DNA from: Actinomycetota bacterium
Lineage (GTDB): Bacteria; Actinomycetota; Actinomycetes; JACCUZ01
Assembly (NCBI GenBank): GCA_030841025.1
Contig: JAVEDJ010000197.1
Span: forward strand, 1-34,100
Direction of reading: 5' to 3'
Length of the DNA stretch: 34,100 nt
A program made the translations under genes and the position numbers. Below the pieces are notes generated by a model. The model saw only the letters and a program-made list of their open reading frames with translations, was not told the DNA's origin and did not search any database. Below are positions 7,668 through 19,505 of this stretch, in pieces; the stretch's first letter is position 1; each line of letters starts with the position of its first letter.

Positions 7668-7741
7668 TGGGCCTAAGTGGACTTGAACCACTGACCTCTG
7701 CCTTATCAGGGCAGCGCTCTAACCAGCTGAGCTATAGGCCC
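7668..7741 (-). tRNA. tRNA-Ile (anticodon GAT)
   Basis: The minus-strand cloverleaf has acceptor arms GGGCCTA and TAGGCCC, a D arm with AGCTCAGCTGGTTAGAGC, an anticodon arm CTGCC-CTGATAAG-GGCAG type with anticodon GAT, and a T arm GTGG-TTCAAGT-CCAC. The discriminator base is A. No CCA is encoded (CTC follows), unlike the neighbouring tRNA-Ala, so the tail must be added by the CCA enzyme. It lies about 80 bp downstream of the DUF3566 gene and may share its transcript. Confidence 0.97.
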
Positions 7742-7823
7742 GCGCGCCGCGCAAGACTACCCCACGCGAGCGGAGGCCGACCAACCGCTTCGGACCCGCT
7801 GACGTGCTTGCGCAAAGCGTGGA

Positions 7824-8311
7824 TCAGACGTCCTCGGTGAGCGTCACGTGCATGCCGCCGACGAGGCTCGCGGCGAGGTTGTAGAGGAAGGCACCGAGGG
7901 TGCCGAGCGCGGTCATCAGGATGACGTTGACGGCCGAGAGCAGGGCGGTCAGGGTGAGCACCCGGCTGAACCCGATGTAGGAGAAGATGTCGACGCCCTG
8001 CGCGTTGTCGCTGGAGCGCGTGACGCTCTCGACGGTCTGGCCGACCGAGTCGAAGACCCCCATCGAGTCGAGCACCGACCAGAGCACGGTGACCGCCACG
8101 AACATCACGACGGCCAGCGCGATCGACAGCAGGAACGCGAGCTTCATCACCGACCATGGGTCCACCCGCGCGAGCACGAGGCGGGCCTTGCGCGCCTTGG
8201 TCACGGCGGACGGTGCCGGTCGCCGCGCGGCGGCCCGGTCCGAGACGGGCGGCATGGTGGCAGTCGGTTGACCGCCACCCCACTGACTTCGCTGGGGAAC
8301 GCTCGGGGTGC

Positions 8312-8315
<4 letters not shown>
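7824..8315 (-). CDS. DUF3566 domain-containing membrane protein
   Basis: 163 aa. Residues 1-40 are a polar, Pro/Arg-rich cytoplasmic tail. '[27 protein letters not shown]' opens the domain with a first membrane helix, and a second hydrophobic segment ('[36 protein letters not shown]') lies near the end, with an extracytoplasmic loop between them. This is the DUF3566 architecture always found next to gyrA in actinobacteria; the biochemical role is not established. Its GTG start overlaps the gyrA TGA in a GTGA arrangement, so translation is probably coupled to gyrA. The protein ends with 'MHVTLTEDV', typical for the family. Confidence 0.88.
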
Positions 8316-10897
<2,582 letters not shown>

Positions 10898-10949
10898 TGG
10901 TGGCTTCTCCTAGAAGGGGCGTACGACGGTGGCGATGGCTCGTCGTCGC

Positions 10950-13022
10950 CTAGATGTCGAGGAAGCGGACGTCCTTGGCATTGCGCTGGATGAACCGTCG
11001 ACGCGAGTCGACGTCCTCGCCCATCAACGTGGTGAACATCTCGTCGGCCTGCGCAGCGTCCTCGAGAGTGACCTGCAGCAGGATGCGGTGCTCGGGATCC
11101 ATGGTCGTCTCCCAGAGCTCGTCGTTGTTCATCTCACCGAGGCCCTTGTAACGCTGAATGCCGCCGTCCTTGGGCAGCTTGCGGCCGGCCCCGACCCCGG
11201 CCGCAGTGAGAGCGTCGCGCTCGCGGTCGGAGTAGGCGTACTCGGCCGGATGCGGCCGTGACCACTTGAGCTTGTAGAGCGGCGGCTGGGCGAGGAAGAC
11301 GTAGCCCTGCTCGACGACCGGACGCATGAAGCGGAACAGCAGGGTCAACAACAGCGTGCGGATGTGCTGGCCGTCGACGTCTGCGTCGGCCATCAGCACC
11401 ACCTTGTGATCGCGCAGCCGGTTGATGTCGAAGTCGTCATGGATGCCAGTGCCCAGCGCCGAGATGATGGCCTGGACCTCCTGGTTCTGCAGCACCCGGT
11501 CGATGCGCGCCCGCTCGACGTTGAGGATCTTGCCGCGGATGGGCAGGATCGCCTGGACCTTCTGGTCGCGCCCCTGCTTGGCCGGACCGCCGGCCGAGTC
11601 GCCCACGACGATGAACAGCTCGCACTCGTTGGGGTTCGTCGACTGGCAGTCGGCCAGCTTGCCGGGCAGGCTGCCGCCGCCGAGCAGACCCTTGCGGCTG
11701 CGGGCCGCGTCACGTGCCTTACGGGCGGCCAGCCGCGCGATCGACGCGGACATCGCCTTGCGGGCAATCTCCTTGCCCTCGCTCGGATTCTTCTCGAACC
11801 ACTCGCCGAGCCGGTCGTTGACGACGCGCTGCACGAACGACTTGGCCTCGGTGTTGCCGAGCTTGGTCTTGGTCTGACCCTCGAACTGCGGTTCGGCGAG
11901 CTTGACGCTGACGATCGCGGTCAAGCCTTCGCGCACGTCGTCGCCGGTCAGGTTGGCGTCCTTCTCCTTCAAGATGCTCCAGTCGCGGGCAAACTTGTTG
12001 ACCAGCGTCGTCAGAGCAGCTCGGAAACCCTCTTCGTGAGTCCCGCCCTCGTGCGTGTTGATGGTGTTCGCGAAGGTGTGCACCGACTCGTTGAAACCGG
12101 TGTTCCACTGCATCGCGACATCGAGCGACATGCCGCCGTCGATGTGGTCGGACTCGGCCTCGAAGGAGACGACGGTGTTGTGCACCGACTCCTTGCGTGC
12201 GCCCAGATAGTCGACGTAGTCGACGAGGCCGCCGTCGTAGCGATAGACCACCTCGGTCGGCGTCGTCTCGTCGATCTCGTCCTCGGCGCTCTGCTCGAGG
12301 GTGGCGGTGCGCTCGTCACGCATCGCGATCGTGAGGCCCCTGTTGAGGAACGCCATCTCGCGAAGTCGCGTGGACAGCGTCTCGAAGCTGTAGTCGGTCG
12401 TCTCGAAGATGTCGGCGGCGGCCCAGAACGTCAGGGTCGTGCCGGTCGAGTCGGTCGGCTCTCCGCGTTGCACCGGACCGTCGGGCACGCCGTAGGTGTA
12501 GGACTGCGTCCAGAGGTGACCGTCGCGCCGGATCGCGACCTCGAGCTTGCTCGAGAGTGCGTTGACCACCGAGACACCGACGCCGTGCAGGCCACCGGAC
12601 ACCTTGTAGCCACCGCCGCCGAACTTGCCGCCGGCGTGCAGCACGGTGAGGACGACCTCGACAGCGGGGCGGCCTTCGCTCTCGACGTTGTCGACCGGGA
12701 TGCCGCGGCCGTTGTCGCTGACCCGGACACCGCCGTCGGCGAGCAGGGTCACGTCGATGCGGTCGCAGTGCCCGGCGAGGGCCTCGTCGACGGAGTTGTC
12801 GACCACCTCGTAGACCAGGTGGTGCAGGCCTCGCTCGCCCGTCGACCCGATGTACATGCCCGGTCGCTTGCGCACCGCCTCGAGGCCCTCGAGGACCTGG
12901 ATCGCGCTGGCGTCGTAGGTGGGCGCGGCCGGGGGCGCGACCGCGGGGGTCGGTGGGGTGCTGGGAGCCTGCCCGTCGCTGTTCTCGCTGAGGTTCTCGG
13001 TCGAGTCGGCCGGCTGCGTCAC
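10950..13022 (-). CDS. gyrB: DNA gyrase subunit B (TOPRIM Glu replaced by Val)
   Basis: 690 aa from GTG with AAAGG upstream. The GHKL ATPase domain shows '[13 protein letters not shown]', '[11 protein letters not shown]' and '[15 protein letters not shown]', the transducer has the ATP-contacting Lys in 'GQTKTKLGN', and the TOPRIM Asp cluster 'DADVDG' is intact at 546-551. The first TOPRIM motif, normally EGDSAGGS, here reads '[14 protein letters not shown]': residue 473, expected to be the catalytic Mg-binding Glu (E. coli Glu424), is Val (codon GTG, one base from GAG), and the usual Ser after SAGG is Pro. All else looks functional and no second gyrB is in the window. The N-terminal 33 residues are a Pro/Ala-rich extension. 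It is probably expressed with gyrA. Confidence 0.97.
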   Translation of the reverse strand: MTQPADSTENLSENSDGQAPSTPPTPAVAPPAAPTYDASAIQVLEGLEAVRKRPGMYIGSTGERGLHHLVYEVVDNSVDEALAGHCDRIDVTLLADGGVRVSDNGRGIPVDNVESEGRPAVEVVLTVLHAGGKFGGGGYKVSGGLHGVGVSVVNALSSKLEVAIRRDGHLWTQSYTYGVPDGPVQRGEPTDSTGTTLTFWAAADIFETTDYSFETLSTRLREMAFLNRGLTIAMRDERTATLEQSAEDEIDETTPTEVVYRYDGGLVDYVDYLGARKESVHNTVVSFEAESDHIDGGMSLDVAMQWNTGFNESVHTFANTINTHEGGTHEEGFRAALTTLVNKFARDWSILKEKDANLTGDDVREGLTAIVSVKLAEPQFEGQTKTKLGNTEAKSFVQRVVNDRLGEWFEKNPSEGKEIARKAMSASIARLAARKARDAARSRKGLLGGGSLPGKLADCQSTNPNECELFIVVGDSAGGPAKQGRDQKVQAILPIRGKILNVERARIDRVLQNQEVQAIISALGTGIHDDFDINRLRDHKVVLMADADVDGQHIRTLLLTLLFRFMRPVVEQGYVFLAQPPLYKLKWSRPHPAEYAYSDRERDALTAAGVGAGRKLPKDGGIQRYKGLGEMNNDELWETTMDPEHRILLQVTLEDAAQADEMFTTLMGEDVDSRRRFIQRNAKDVRFLDI
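11604..11606 (-). other. Unusual codon: Val473 in place of the TOPRIM catalytic Glu of GyrB
   Basis: The codon read on the minus strand is GTG, between GTC (Val) and GGC GAC (Gly-Asp). In the GyrB/ParE family this position is the Glu that binds the catalytic metal of the cleavage reaction. A GAG-to-GTG change of one base would explain it, as would a sequencing error. Confidence 0.75.
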
Positions 13023-13314
13023 AGATCACCTTTCTTCGCGCACGCGGCAGCCAGATCCACCGGTAGGGGGGTGGTCGAGGCGGCTAGCGCGCAGTCGTCG
13101 CACGGACTGTGCGGACAGGTCTTTATCTTACCCGTCCCCGGCACCAGAACCGGCCATCAGGGCCGTCTGGGGACGGCGGAGCCGCGCAAACATGGGTGGG
13201 GGTGGGGTCCCCCACGCGAGCGGCGGCTCCAGCGGGCTCTCGGGCCATTCCCCGGCTCCCACCGGGTCCAGGCGGCCCGAACAGGACTGGCCCTCGCAGG
13301 CGCCAGTCGGCGCC
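13023..13314. promoter_or_regulatory. dciA-gyrB spacer with probable gyrB promoter
   Basis: This 292-bp spacer has no gene. On the minus strand a TAAGAT hexamer (13125-13130) within an A/T-rich stretch is a reasonable -10 element for gyrB, about 100 bases before its start; the -35 region is not clear. Nearer dciA a G-run segment around 13195-13215 contains a short GTGGGG/CCCCAC hairpin that might end the dciA transcript, but it has no T-tract. Nothing else is recognisable. Confidence 0.35.
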
Positions 13315-13950
13315 TCAGCCGTAGGTGTCGCGCGGTCCCCGCCCGCGCACGGTCAACCGGCCGCGCTTCCAGGACGGCGCGCGCGGTCCCTGGATCGTCA
13401 CCTGGGTCACCAGGCCCTCGCCGAGCTCGGCCGAGAGGCGCCGCACGAGGGTCGGGGCGAGCAGCCGGAGCTGGGTGGCCCACGCGGTGGACGACGCGAC
13501 CACCACGAGCTCGCCGTCCTCGAACGACACCGGCTCGCAGTGCGACGCAAGCTCGTCGCCCACGACGGCGGCCCACCGACCCATCACCCCGCCGACCTTG
13601 GCGTCGGTCTGCCAGCCGCGGTCCTCGACCAACCGGCCGAGCGACGCGTCGAGGGTCTGCGGGTCTCGCTCGTCGGGATGCGCGCCGCTGCGCGCGGAAG
13701 TGTCACGGAACCGGCGGCGCCGACCGTCGGCCGCCGATCCGTCGCCGGTGCCAGCGGTACGCCCGCCCCGCGACCCCGACCGGGTGGAGAAGCCACGGCG
13801 CGACGCCTCCGCCTTGGCCGCCGCCAGGGCGCCGCGGGCGACCTCGACGCCGCGACGCACCGGAGCGGCCGCGGCATCAGCCCCGGCCACTGCATCCTGC
13901 GCGGCCGACCCGTCGGGGCCGGCTGCGTCCGAAGCACCTGGATCGGTCAT
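13315..13950 (-). CDS. dciA: DciA family (DUF721) protein, predicted replicative-helicase operator
   Basis: 211 aa. The first 95 residues are Ala/Gly/Arg-rich and probably disordered. From there a DUF721 domain is visible: '[66 protein letters not shown]', with the family-typical W-x-x-x-V-G and 'L-x-V-x-x-x-S-x-x-W-A-x-x-L' patterns. In species lacking DnaC or DnaI, DciA is the protein that interacts with and helps load DnaB helicase. This fits the position between recF and gyrB beside oriC, and the order is conserved in actinobacteria. The start ATG overlaps the recF stop (ATGA), so translation is coupled to recF. Confidence 0.88.
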   Translation of the reverse strand: MTDPGASDAAGPDGSAAQDAVAGADAAAAPVRRGVEVARGALAAAKAEASRRGFSTRSGSRGGRTAGTGDGSAADGRRRRFRDTSARSGAHPDERDPQTLDASLGRLVEDRGWQTDAKVGGVMGRWAAVVGDELASHCEPVSFEDGELVVVASSTAWATQLRLLAPTLVRRLSAELGEGLVTQVTIQGPRAPSWKRGRLTVRGRGPRDTYG

Positions 13951-15083
13951 CGCACCCGCCGTACCTCTCCCGCCATCACGTCGACGCGTGCACCGGCGAG
14001 CTCCTCGGGGACATCGGCCGCGACGGCAGCGGTGACGAGCACCTGTTCCGCTCGGGCCACCATGCCCGCCAACCGCTCGCGCCGGCCGACGTCGAGCTCG
14101 GCGAACACGTCGTCGAGGATGAGCACCGGCTCGCCACCCTCATCGGTGTCGCTGCGGAGCAGGTCGTAGGCCGCCAGCCGCAGCGCGAGCGCGAACGACC
14201 AGGACTCGCCGTGGCTGGCGTATCCCTTGGCGGGCAACGGTCCGAGCTTGAGCAGCAGGTCGTCCCGGTGCGGACCCACGAGGGAGATGCCGCGCTCGAG
14301 CTCGTTGCGCCGGAGGTTGGAGATCTCGCTGAGCAGCGCCGCGGACAGCACGTCCCTGTCCGGCACCAGCGGCACGTCCTCGCCCAGCGAGCACTTGTAG
14401 TCGAGGGCCACCGGCCCGCCGGAGTCGGCCACCGCGTCGTACGCCTTGTCGACGAGCGGACGTATCACCTCGACCAGGTCGAGCCGTGCCGCGAGCAGCT
14501 CGGCCCCGGTCGTCGCGAGGTGGCTGTCCCAGACCTCGAGCGTGCGCAGGTCTCCCTTGCCGGCGCGGATGCCGGCCCCGGCGGACTTGAGCAGCGCGTT
14601 GCGCTGGCGCAGCACCCGGTCGTAGTCGGCGCGCACTCCGGCGAGGCGCGGTGTGCGCAGCACCAGAAGGTCGTCGAGAAACCGGCGACGCTCGGTCGGG
14701 TCGCCCTTGACCAGCGCCAGGTCCTCGGGGGCGAACAGCACGGTGCGCAGGATGCCGATCACCTCGCGGGCCCGGGGTACGGGCGCGCGGTTGACCCGCG
14801 CCCGGTTGGCCTTGCCCGGCGTGATCTCGATCTCGACGAGCAGCGCGCGGTCGTCACGGACCACATTTGCGCGTACGACGGCGCGCTCGGAGCCGAGCCG
14901 CACCAGCGGGGCGTCCTGCGCGACGCGGTGCGAGCCCAGCGTCGCGAGGTAGCCCACCGCCTCGACCAGGTTGGTCTTGCCCTGACCGTTGGGTCCCACC
15001 AGCGCCGTCACCCCGGCGTCGAGGGGCAGCTCGACCTCGACGTAGGAGCGGAAGTCGCGCAGTGAGAGGTGGGTCAGCCGCAT
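13947..15083 (-). CDS. recF: DNA replication and repair protein RecF
   Basis: 378 aa from ATG with AAGGA eight bases upstream. It is an SMC/ABC-like ATPase that helps load RecA at single-strand gaps with RecO and RecR. Walker A is 'GPNGQGKTN' (residues 30-38), the signature motif is '[11 protein letters not shown]' near residue 270, and Walker B is '[12 protein letters not shown]' near 320, followed by the D-loop and 'EQVLVTAA'. The conserved N-terminus '[14 protein letters not shown]' supports the start. It lies 70 bp downstream of gnd and overlaps dciA by 4 bp. Confidence 0.97.
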   Translation of the reverse strand: MRLTHLSLRDFRSYVEVELPLDAGVTALVGPNGQGKTNLVEAVGYLATLGSHRVAQDAPLVRLGSERAVVRANVVRDDRALLVEIEITPGKANRARVNRAPVPRAREVIGILRTVLFAPEDLALVKGDPTERRRFLDDLLVLRTPRLAGVRADYDRVLRQRNALLKSAGAGIRAGKGDLRTLEVWDSHLATTGAELLAARLDLVEVIRPLVDKAYDAVADSGGPVALDYKCSLGEDVPLVPDRDVLSAALLSEISNLRRNELERGISLVGPHRDDLLLKLGPLPAKGYASHGESWSFALALRLAAYDLLRSDTDEGGEPVLILDDVFAELDVGRRERLAGMVARAEQVLVTAAVAADVPEELAGARVDVMAGEVRRVR

Positions 15084-15153
15084 GTGCTCGGTCCTTGACT
15101 GCTGGGTCCTCGACCTGTCGGGCCGGTCGCGTGGTCGTCTCTGCCGCCGGGCC

Positions 15154-16056
15154 TCAGGCCGGCTCCTCGACCTCGCCCTTGGCCACCTTGGTGACCGCGT
15201 GGCCGCCGAACTGGTTACGCAGCGCGGCCACCGCCTTCATCGCCGGCGAGTCGACCTGCCGCGAGGAGAAGCGCGCGAACAAGGCCGCGGAGATCACCGG
15301 CAACGGCACTGCGTGGTTGATCGCCTCCTCGACGGTCCACCTGCCCTCGCCGGAGTCCTCGACGAAGCCGCGGATCTGTTCGAGCTTGGGGTCCTCGTCG
15401 AGCGCGAGCACCAGCAGGTCGAGCAGCCACGACCGGATGACGGTGCCATGCGTCCAGGACTTGATGACGCCCGGGACGTCCTGCACCACCTCGGACGCTT
15501 CCAACAGCTCGAAGCCCTCGGCATAGGCCTGCATCAGGCCGTACTCGATGCCGTTGTGCACCATCTTGGCGAAGTGACCGGCGCCCACCGGGCCGGCGTG
15601 CACGAAGCCGGACTCCCCTTCCGGCTTCAGCGCGTCGAAGATCGGCTGCACCGTGGCGACGTTCTCGGTCTCCCCGCCGACCATCAGCGCGTAGCCGTTG
15701 TCCAGGCCCCACACCCCGCCGGACACACCCGCATCGACGAAGCCGATGCCCTTGGTTGCCAGATGCTCGGCGTGCAGCTTGTCGTCGGTGTAGCGGGAGT
15801 TGCCGCCGTCGATCACGACGTCACCCTGCGCGAGGAGCTCGCCAAGCTGGTGGATCGTCTGCTGGGTCGCCTCGCCCGCGGGCACCATCACCCACACAGC
15901 ACGCGGGGCCTCGAGCTGCGCGACCAGGTCCTCGAGCGAGGAGGCATCACTGATGTCGGGGTTGAAGTCGAAGCCCACGACGGTGTGACCGGCGCGACGC
16001 AGCCGCTCGCGCATGTTGCCGCCCATCTTGCCCAAGCCGACCAGACCGAGCTTCAT
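15154..16056 (-). CDS. gnd: 6-phosphogluconate dehydrogenase, decarboxylating (short form)
   Basis: 300 aa. The track starts at a TTG three codons upstream, but GGAAGGG is nine bases from the ATG at 16056 and adjacent to the TTG, so ATG is preferred. The N-terminal NAD(P)-binding motif is '[12 protein letters not shown]', the substrate region is '[21 protein letters not shown]', and the catalytic Lys/Asn lie in '[22 protein letters not shown]'. It oxidises 6-phosphogluconate to ribulose-5-phosphate and CO2 in the pentose phosphate pathway. The length of about 300 aa matches the short GntZ/YqeC-like class rather than the 470-aa form; that class often prefers NAD. A gnd gene between dnaN and recF is normal for actinobacteria. 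Confidence 0.95.
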   Translation of the reverse strand: MKLGLVGLGKMGGNMRERLRRAGHTVVGFDFNPDISDASSLEDLVAQLEAPRAVWVMVPAGEATQQTIHQLGELLAQGDVVIDGGNSRYTDDKLHAEHLATKGIGFVDAGVSGGVWGLDNGYALMVGGETENVATVQPIFDALKPEGESGFVHAGPVGAGHFAKMVHNGIEYGLMQAYAEGFELLEASEVVQDVPGVIKSWTHGTVIRSWLLDLLVLALDEDPKLEQIRGFVEDSGEGRWTVEEAINHAVPLPVISAALFARFSSRQVDSPAMKAVAALRNQFGGHAVTKVAKGEVEEPA

Positions 16057-16104
16057 GGCTGCCAACCCTTCCTACGAAGCAGGATTTCGGCAAATTCCCT
16101 TTGC

Positions 16105-16123
16105 TGACAACGGTTTCTTGTCA
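16105..16123. repeat. Inverted repeat TGACAA-N7-TTGTCA upstream of gnd
   Basis: Perfect 6-bp arms separated by 7 bp (CGGTTTC) lie about 50-70 bp before the gnd start, in the 103-bp gnd-dnaN spacer. One arm read on the minus strand (TTGTCA) could also serve as a -35 element. This is a possible operator; no matching regulator is known from the window. Confidence 0.4.
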
Positions 16124-16159
16124 CCTGCGACATGCTTGGTGAGACTGATTACGAGACCG

Positions 16160-17305
16160 TCAGCCGGACAGGCGCACCGGCATCAGGAGATAGCGGTAGT
16201 CGTCACCGGCGACCGCGTCGGCGCTGTCCTTGCCGGCCAGGACGGCGGGGCGGGTCGACGCGGTGAACCGCAGCTCGGCGTAGGACGCGCCGAGCGCACC
16301 CAACCCGTCGAGCAGATAGTTGGGGTTGAACGCGATCGAGATGTCGTCACCGGTGAGGCCGGCGTCGAGCGACTCGGACGCCTGCGCCTCGTCACCCGTG
16401 CCGGCTTCCAGGGTCACCTCGCTGCCGCTGAAGCTGAGCCGGATGGGTGTGTTGCGCTCGGCGACGAGTGCCACGCGCCGCACCGACTCGACCAGCGCGG
16501 CGGTCTCGACCGTGGCCACGGACTGCGACTCGGACGGCAGCAACGAGCGGTACTTGGGGAACTCGCCGTCCAGTAGCCGCGACGTCGTACGTCGGCCCGA
16601 ACCCTCGAAGCCGACCAGGCCCTCACCGGCGGCACCCGAGGATGCCAGCGCGACGGTCACCTTGTCGGCACCCGAGAGCGCCTTGGCGGTCTCGGACAGG
16701 GTGCGGGCCGGGACGAGCGCCACGGCAGCGAGCCCGGTCTGCTCCGGAGTCCAGGCCAGGTCGCGGACCGCGAGGCGGTAGCGGTCGGTCGCCGCCATCG
16801 TGATCTTCTCGCCCTCGATCTCGAGCCGGACCCCGGTGAGCACCGGCAGGGTGTCGTCGCGGCCGGCGGCCACGGACACCTGGGCCACGGCGGCCGCGAA
16901 GGCGTCACCCCGCAGCGAGCCGGACGCGCCGGGCATCGTCGGCAGCGCGGGGTAGTCCTCCACCGGGAGGGTGAGCAACGTGAATCGGGAGGTGCCGCAG
17001 GTCAGCACGACCTTGGACGCGTCGGTGGTGACCTCGACCGGCCGGTCCGGGAGGCTGCGGGAGATGTCGGCCAGCAGCCGTCCGCTGACCAGGGCGACCC
17101 CGGGCTCGCTGATGTCGGCCGAGATCTCCACGCGGGCGGACACCTCGTAGTCGAAGCTCGAGAGCACCAGCCCACCAGGCGCACTGGCATCGCTCGCGTC
17201 CAGCATCAGGCCGGCGAGCACCGGCACCGGCGGACGCGCGGGCAGGCCGCGGGCGGCCCATGCCACTGCGTCCGCGAGAACGTCGCGCTCCACCCGGAAC
17301 TTCAC
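16160..17305 (-). CDS. dnaN: DNA polymerase III sliding clamp, beta subunit
   Basis: 381 aa from GTG, with GGAGG upstream in the dnaA-dnaN spacer. It is the ring-shaped dimer that tethers the replicative polymerase and is a docking platform for repair proteins. The N-terminus 'MKFRVERDVLADAVAWAARGLPARPPVPVLAGLML' and internal 'GRLLADISRSLPDRPVEV', 'FTLLTLPVEDYPALPTMPG' and C-terminal 'YLLMPVRL' are hallmark clamp segments. Length is normal for actinobacteria. It follows the predicted oriC and dnaA and precedes gnd by 103 bp. Confidence 0.98.
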   Translation of the reverse strand: MKFRVERDVLADAVAWAARGLPARPPVPVLAGLMLDASDASAPGGLVLSSFDYEVSARVEISADISEPGVALVSGRLLADISRSLPDRPVEVTTDASKVVLTCGTSRFTLLTLPVEDYPALPTMPGASGSLRGDAFAAAVAQVSVAAGRDDTLPVLTGVRLEIEGEKITMAATDRYRLAVRDLAWTPEQTGLAAVALVPARTLSETAKALSGADKVTVALASSGAAGEGLVGFEGSGRRTTSRLLDGEFPKYRSLLPSESQSVATVETAALVESVRRVALVAERNTPIRLSFSGSEVTLEAGTGDEAQASESLDAGLTGDDISIAFNPNYLLDGLGALGASYAELRFTASTRPAVLAGKDSADAVAGDDYRYLLMPVRLSG

Positions 17306-17566
17306 CGGTCACCGCCTCCTGCTCCTGGTCGTGCTGATCGCTGGGGTCCGTCGTACAGCTCACGCTTCGTCTCACTGTGGCCCGGCGAGCCCGTCGTCCC
17401 CAGCTCGGGCCGCTCTGGTGTGAGAGGTCGATCCAACTCCATAGGTATCTGTAGAGGTCTCACTAGGGGCGGTGCACAGTGGGGATATCTGCCGTTCCTG
17501 CAGGTCAGACCGTAGACGAGGCTGGGGACAGGCTGGGGAGGGCGGCTGGGACCGGCCCCGGGCGAC

Positions 17567-17575
17567 TGTGGACGA
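17567..17575 (-). other. DnaA-box-like 9-mer (1 mismatch)
   Basis: TGTGGACGA is the reverse complement of TCGTCCACA, one base from TTGTCCACA. It lies in the predicted oriC cluster. Confidence 0.5.
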
Positions 17576-17591
17576 GAACCGTCATCCACCG

Positions 17592-17600
17592 TCGTCCACA
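17592..17600 (+). other. DnaA-box-like 9-mer (1 mismatch)
   Basis: TCGTCCACA has one mismatch to TTGTCCACA and faces the box at 17567, 16 bp away, giving a convergent pair. Confidence 0.5.
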
Positions 17601-17636
17601 GCACCACCCCGCACGTTCGGCCCTGTTTCCACAGGC

Positions 17637-17645
17637 TTGTCCCCA
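17637..17645 (+). other. DnaA-box-like 9-mer (1 mismatch)
   Basis: TTGTCCCCA differs from TTGTCCACA at one position. It lies at the dnaA-proximal end of the cluster. Confidence 0.45.
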
Positions 17646-17765
17646 AGGTGTGAACGCGGCCGGCGGCGGGCCGGCGGGCCGGCGAGCAGCCCCGAGATTC
17701 GGCCCGTGAACCGGTCGCCGAGCGGCCGCTCCGGGTGGCGTGGCGCGCCGGCGTACGGCGCTGGG

Positions 17766-17788
17766 GGCCTAGGAGGGGGCCCCGGCGG
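17766..17788 (-). terminator. GC-rich inverted repeat after dnaA, possible terminator
   Basis: GGGGCC and GGCCCC arms with an 8-nt loop lie about 45-65 bp past the dnaA stop codon. There is no T-tract, so this would be a hairpin-only terminator of the kind common in actinobacteria, or only a structural part of oriC. Confidence 0.3.
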
Positions 17789-17830
17789 GCGCCCAGGAGG
17801 GAGACGGGGGTGCGGAGCGTCATGCGCGAG

Positions 17831-19366
17831 TCAGCCTGCACGGGCCTGCGACTTGATGCGGTTGGTCAGCTCGGTGACCTGGTTGTAGACGCTGCGCCGC
17901 TCCGCCATCAGCTGGCGGATCTTCTTGTCGGCGTGCATCACGGTCGTGTGGTCACGACCGCCGAACTGCTGCCCGATCTTGGGCAGGGAGAGGTCGGTGA
18001 GCTCGCGGCACAGGTACATCGCGATCTGGCGAGCGTTGACGAGCACGCGCGAGCGCGACGAGCCGCACAGCTCCTCCATCGACTGACCGAAGTACGCCGC
18101 GGTCTGCGCCATGATCGTCGCGGAGGTGATCTCCGGCTGGCTGCTGTCCGGGATCAGGTCCTTGAGCACGATCTCCGCGAGCGCCAGGTCGACGCCCTGC
18201 CGGTTGAGGCTCGCGAACGCCGTGACCCGGATCAGGGCCCCCTCGAGCTCACGGATGTTGGTCGAGATCTTGCTGGCGATGAACTCCAGCACCTCCGGCG
18301 GCGCCGCCAGCCGCTCCTGGGCCGCCTTCTTGCGCAGGATGGCGATACGGGTCTCGAGCTCGGGGGGCTGGACGTCGGTGATCAGGCCCCAGTGGAAGCG
18401 GTTGCGCAGCCGGTCTTCCAGGGTGACCAGCTGCTGGGGCGGCCGGTCGCTGGAGATGACGATCTGCTTGTTCGCGTTGTGCAGCGTGTTGAACGTGTGG
18501 AAGAACTCTTCCTGGGTCTGTTCCTTGTTCTCCAGGAACTGGATGTCGTCGACCAGCAGGATGTCCACGTCGCGGTAGCGGCGGCGGAAACCGTCGGCCC
18601 GACCGTCACGGATGGAGTTGATGAAGTCGTTGGTGAACTCCTCGGAGCTCACGTAGCGCACCTTCACCCCGCTGTAGAGGCTCATGCCGTAGTGCCCGAT
18701 GGCGTGCAGGAGGTGGGTCTTGCCCAGACCGGAGTCGCCGTAGATGAACAGCGGGTTGTAGGCCTTGGCCGGTGCCTCGGCCACCGCGACGGCCGCTGCG
18801 TGGGCGAATCGGTTGCTGGACCCGATGACGAAGGTCTCGAACAGGTAGCGCGGGTTGAGCCGGGTGGGCTCGCTCTCCCGGCGCGAACCGGGCTCCCGCC
18901 CGGTGCCGGCCGCAGTGGACTCACCGGGCTGGAAGCGGTCGAGGTCGGGGGCGGCGCTCGGCAGGGCGCGGCCGTCGGGGCCGGGCTGGCTCTCCTCGCC
19001 GACCCGCACGGTCGGCGGCGGGTCCAGCCGCCCGTCGTCGTCCAGGCTCGGGTCGACCACGACGGCGATGCGGATCTCGCGGCCGAGCTGCTCGGCCAGG
19101 CTGGCCGTGATCACCTGGCGCAGTCGCTGCTCGATGATGTCCTTGGCGAAGTCGTTGGGCACGGACAGCAGGGCGGTGTCGCCCACGACACCGTCCAGGG
19201 TGCTCAGCCGGACGAAGGCGCGCTGCTGCGGGGTGACCGTGTCCTCGAGAACCGCCAGCGAGCGGCCCCAGACCTCCGTGAGGTCCGGCCCGTCCGGCCC
19301 CCCGTCGGTGGGCACCTGGCCCGGGTCCGTGATGTCCGTGACGCCGTTGTTGGTCACGGCCTCCAC
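17831..19366 (-). CDS. dnaA: Chromosomal replication initiator protein DnaA
   Basis: 511 aa from a GTG at 19366; a second GTG at 19357 (MTNNGV) with AGAGG at eight bases is an alternative. Domain I covers about residues 28-105 ('[21 protein letters not shown]'). A Pro/Gly-rich linker follows, then the AAA+ domain with Walker A '[13 protein letters not shown]' (208-220), Walker B '[14 protein letters not shown]' (268-281) and the arginine-finger region. Domain IV carries the DnaA signature '[16 protein letters not shown]'. It binds DnaA boxes in oriC, unwinds the origin and helps load the helicase. The upstream region has its own DnaA boxes, which suggests autoregulation. Confidence 0.98.
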   Translation of the reverse strand: MEAVTNNGVTDITDPGQVPTDGGPDGPDLTEVWGRSLAVLEDTVTPQQRAFVRLSTLDGVVGDTALLSVPNDFAKDIIEQRLRQVITASLAEQLGREIRIAVVVDPSLDDDGRLDPPPTVRVGEESQPGPDGRALPSAAPDLDRFQPGESTAAGTGREPGSRRESEPTRLNPRYLFETFVIGSSNRFAHAAAVAVAEAPAKAYNPLFIYGDSGLGKTHLLHAIGHYGMSLYSGVKVRYVSSEEFTNDFINSIRDGRADGFRRRYRDVDILLVDDIQFLENKEQTQEEFFHTFNTLHNANKQIVISSDRPPQQLVTLEDRLRNRFHWGLITDVQPPELETRIAILRKKAAQERLAAPPEVLEFIASKISTNIRELEGALIRVTAFASLNRQGVDLALAEIVLKDLIPDSSQPEITSATIMAQTAAYFGQSMEELCGSSRSRVLVNARQIAMYLCRELTDLSLPKIGQQFGGRDHTTVMHADKKIRQLMAERRSVYNQVTELTNRIKSQARAG

Positions 19367-19495
19367 CTCTCGTCGTGCGCTCGCCTCGTGCTGCGGTGGT
19401 GCCGGTCGTTGCCCGGTGAGGGCAGTGGACCGGCATCAGTGCTGGTCAGGCCCTCGTGGGGTCACGCCCACGGTCCACCATCCCCGTCCACATGG

Positions 19496-19504
19496 TCATC
19501 CACA
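19496..19504 (+). other. DnaA-box-like 9-mer upstream of dnaA
   Basis: TCATCCACA is one mismatch from TTATCCACA. A weaker copy, CCGTCCACA, ends three bases before it, making a tandem pair about 130 bp before the dnaA start. Confidence 0.5.
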
Positions 19505-19505
19505 G

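Larger units (their letters stand above)
17306..17830. other. oriC: Predicted chromosomal origin, oriC (dnaA-dnaN spacer)
   Basis: 525 bp without a gene. A cluster of 9-mers resembling the actinobacterial DnaA box TTGTCCACA lies between about 17480 and 17645: TGTGGACGA (reverse orientation, 17567), TCATCCACC (17582), TCGTCCACA (17592), GTTTCCACA (17625) and TTGTCCCCA (17637). Poorer matches lie near 17480 and 17523. None is perfect. In mycobacteria and streptomycetes oriC lies in exactly this spacer. A relatively A/T-rich stretch near 17440-17470 may be the unwinding element. The dnaA-proximal third is built from GCCGGC repeats and GC-rich inverted repeats. Assignment rests on position plus box clustering. 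Confidence 0.65.

Noticed and set aside
13190-13220. G-run segment after dciA as a G-quadruplex
   Set aside because: Only three clear G-runs are present on one strand before the C-run; a small hairpin is the simpler reading.
11364-15065. A 1233-aa plus-strand ORF across gyrB, dciA and recF
   Set aside because: It lies antisense to three well-recognised genes, has no domain resemblance, and is the expected mirror frame of GC-biased codons.
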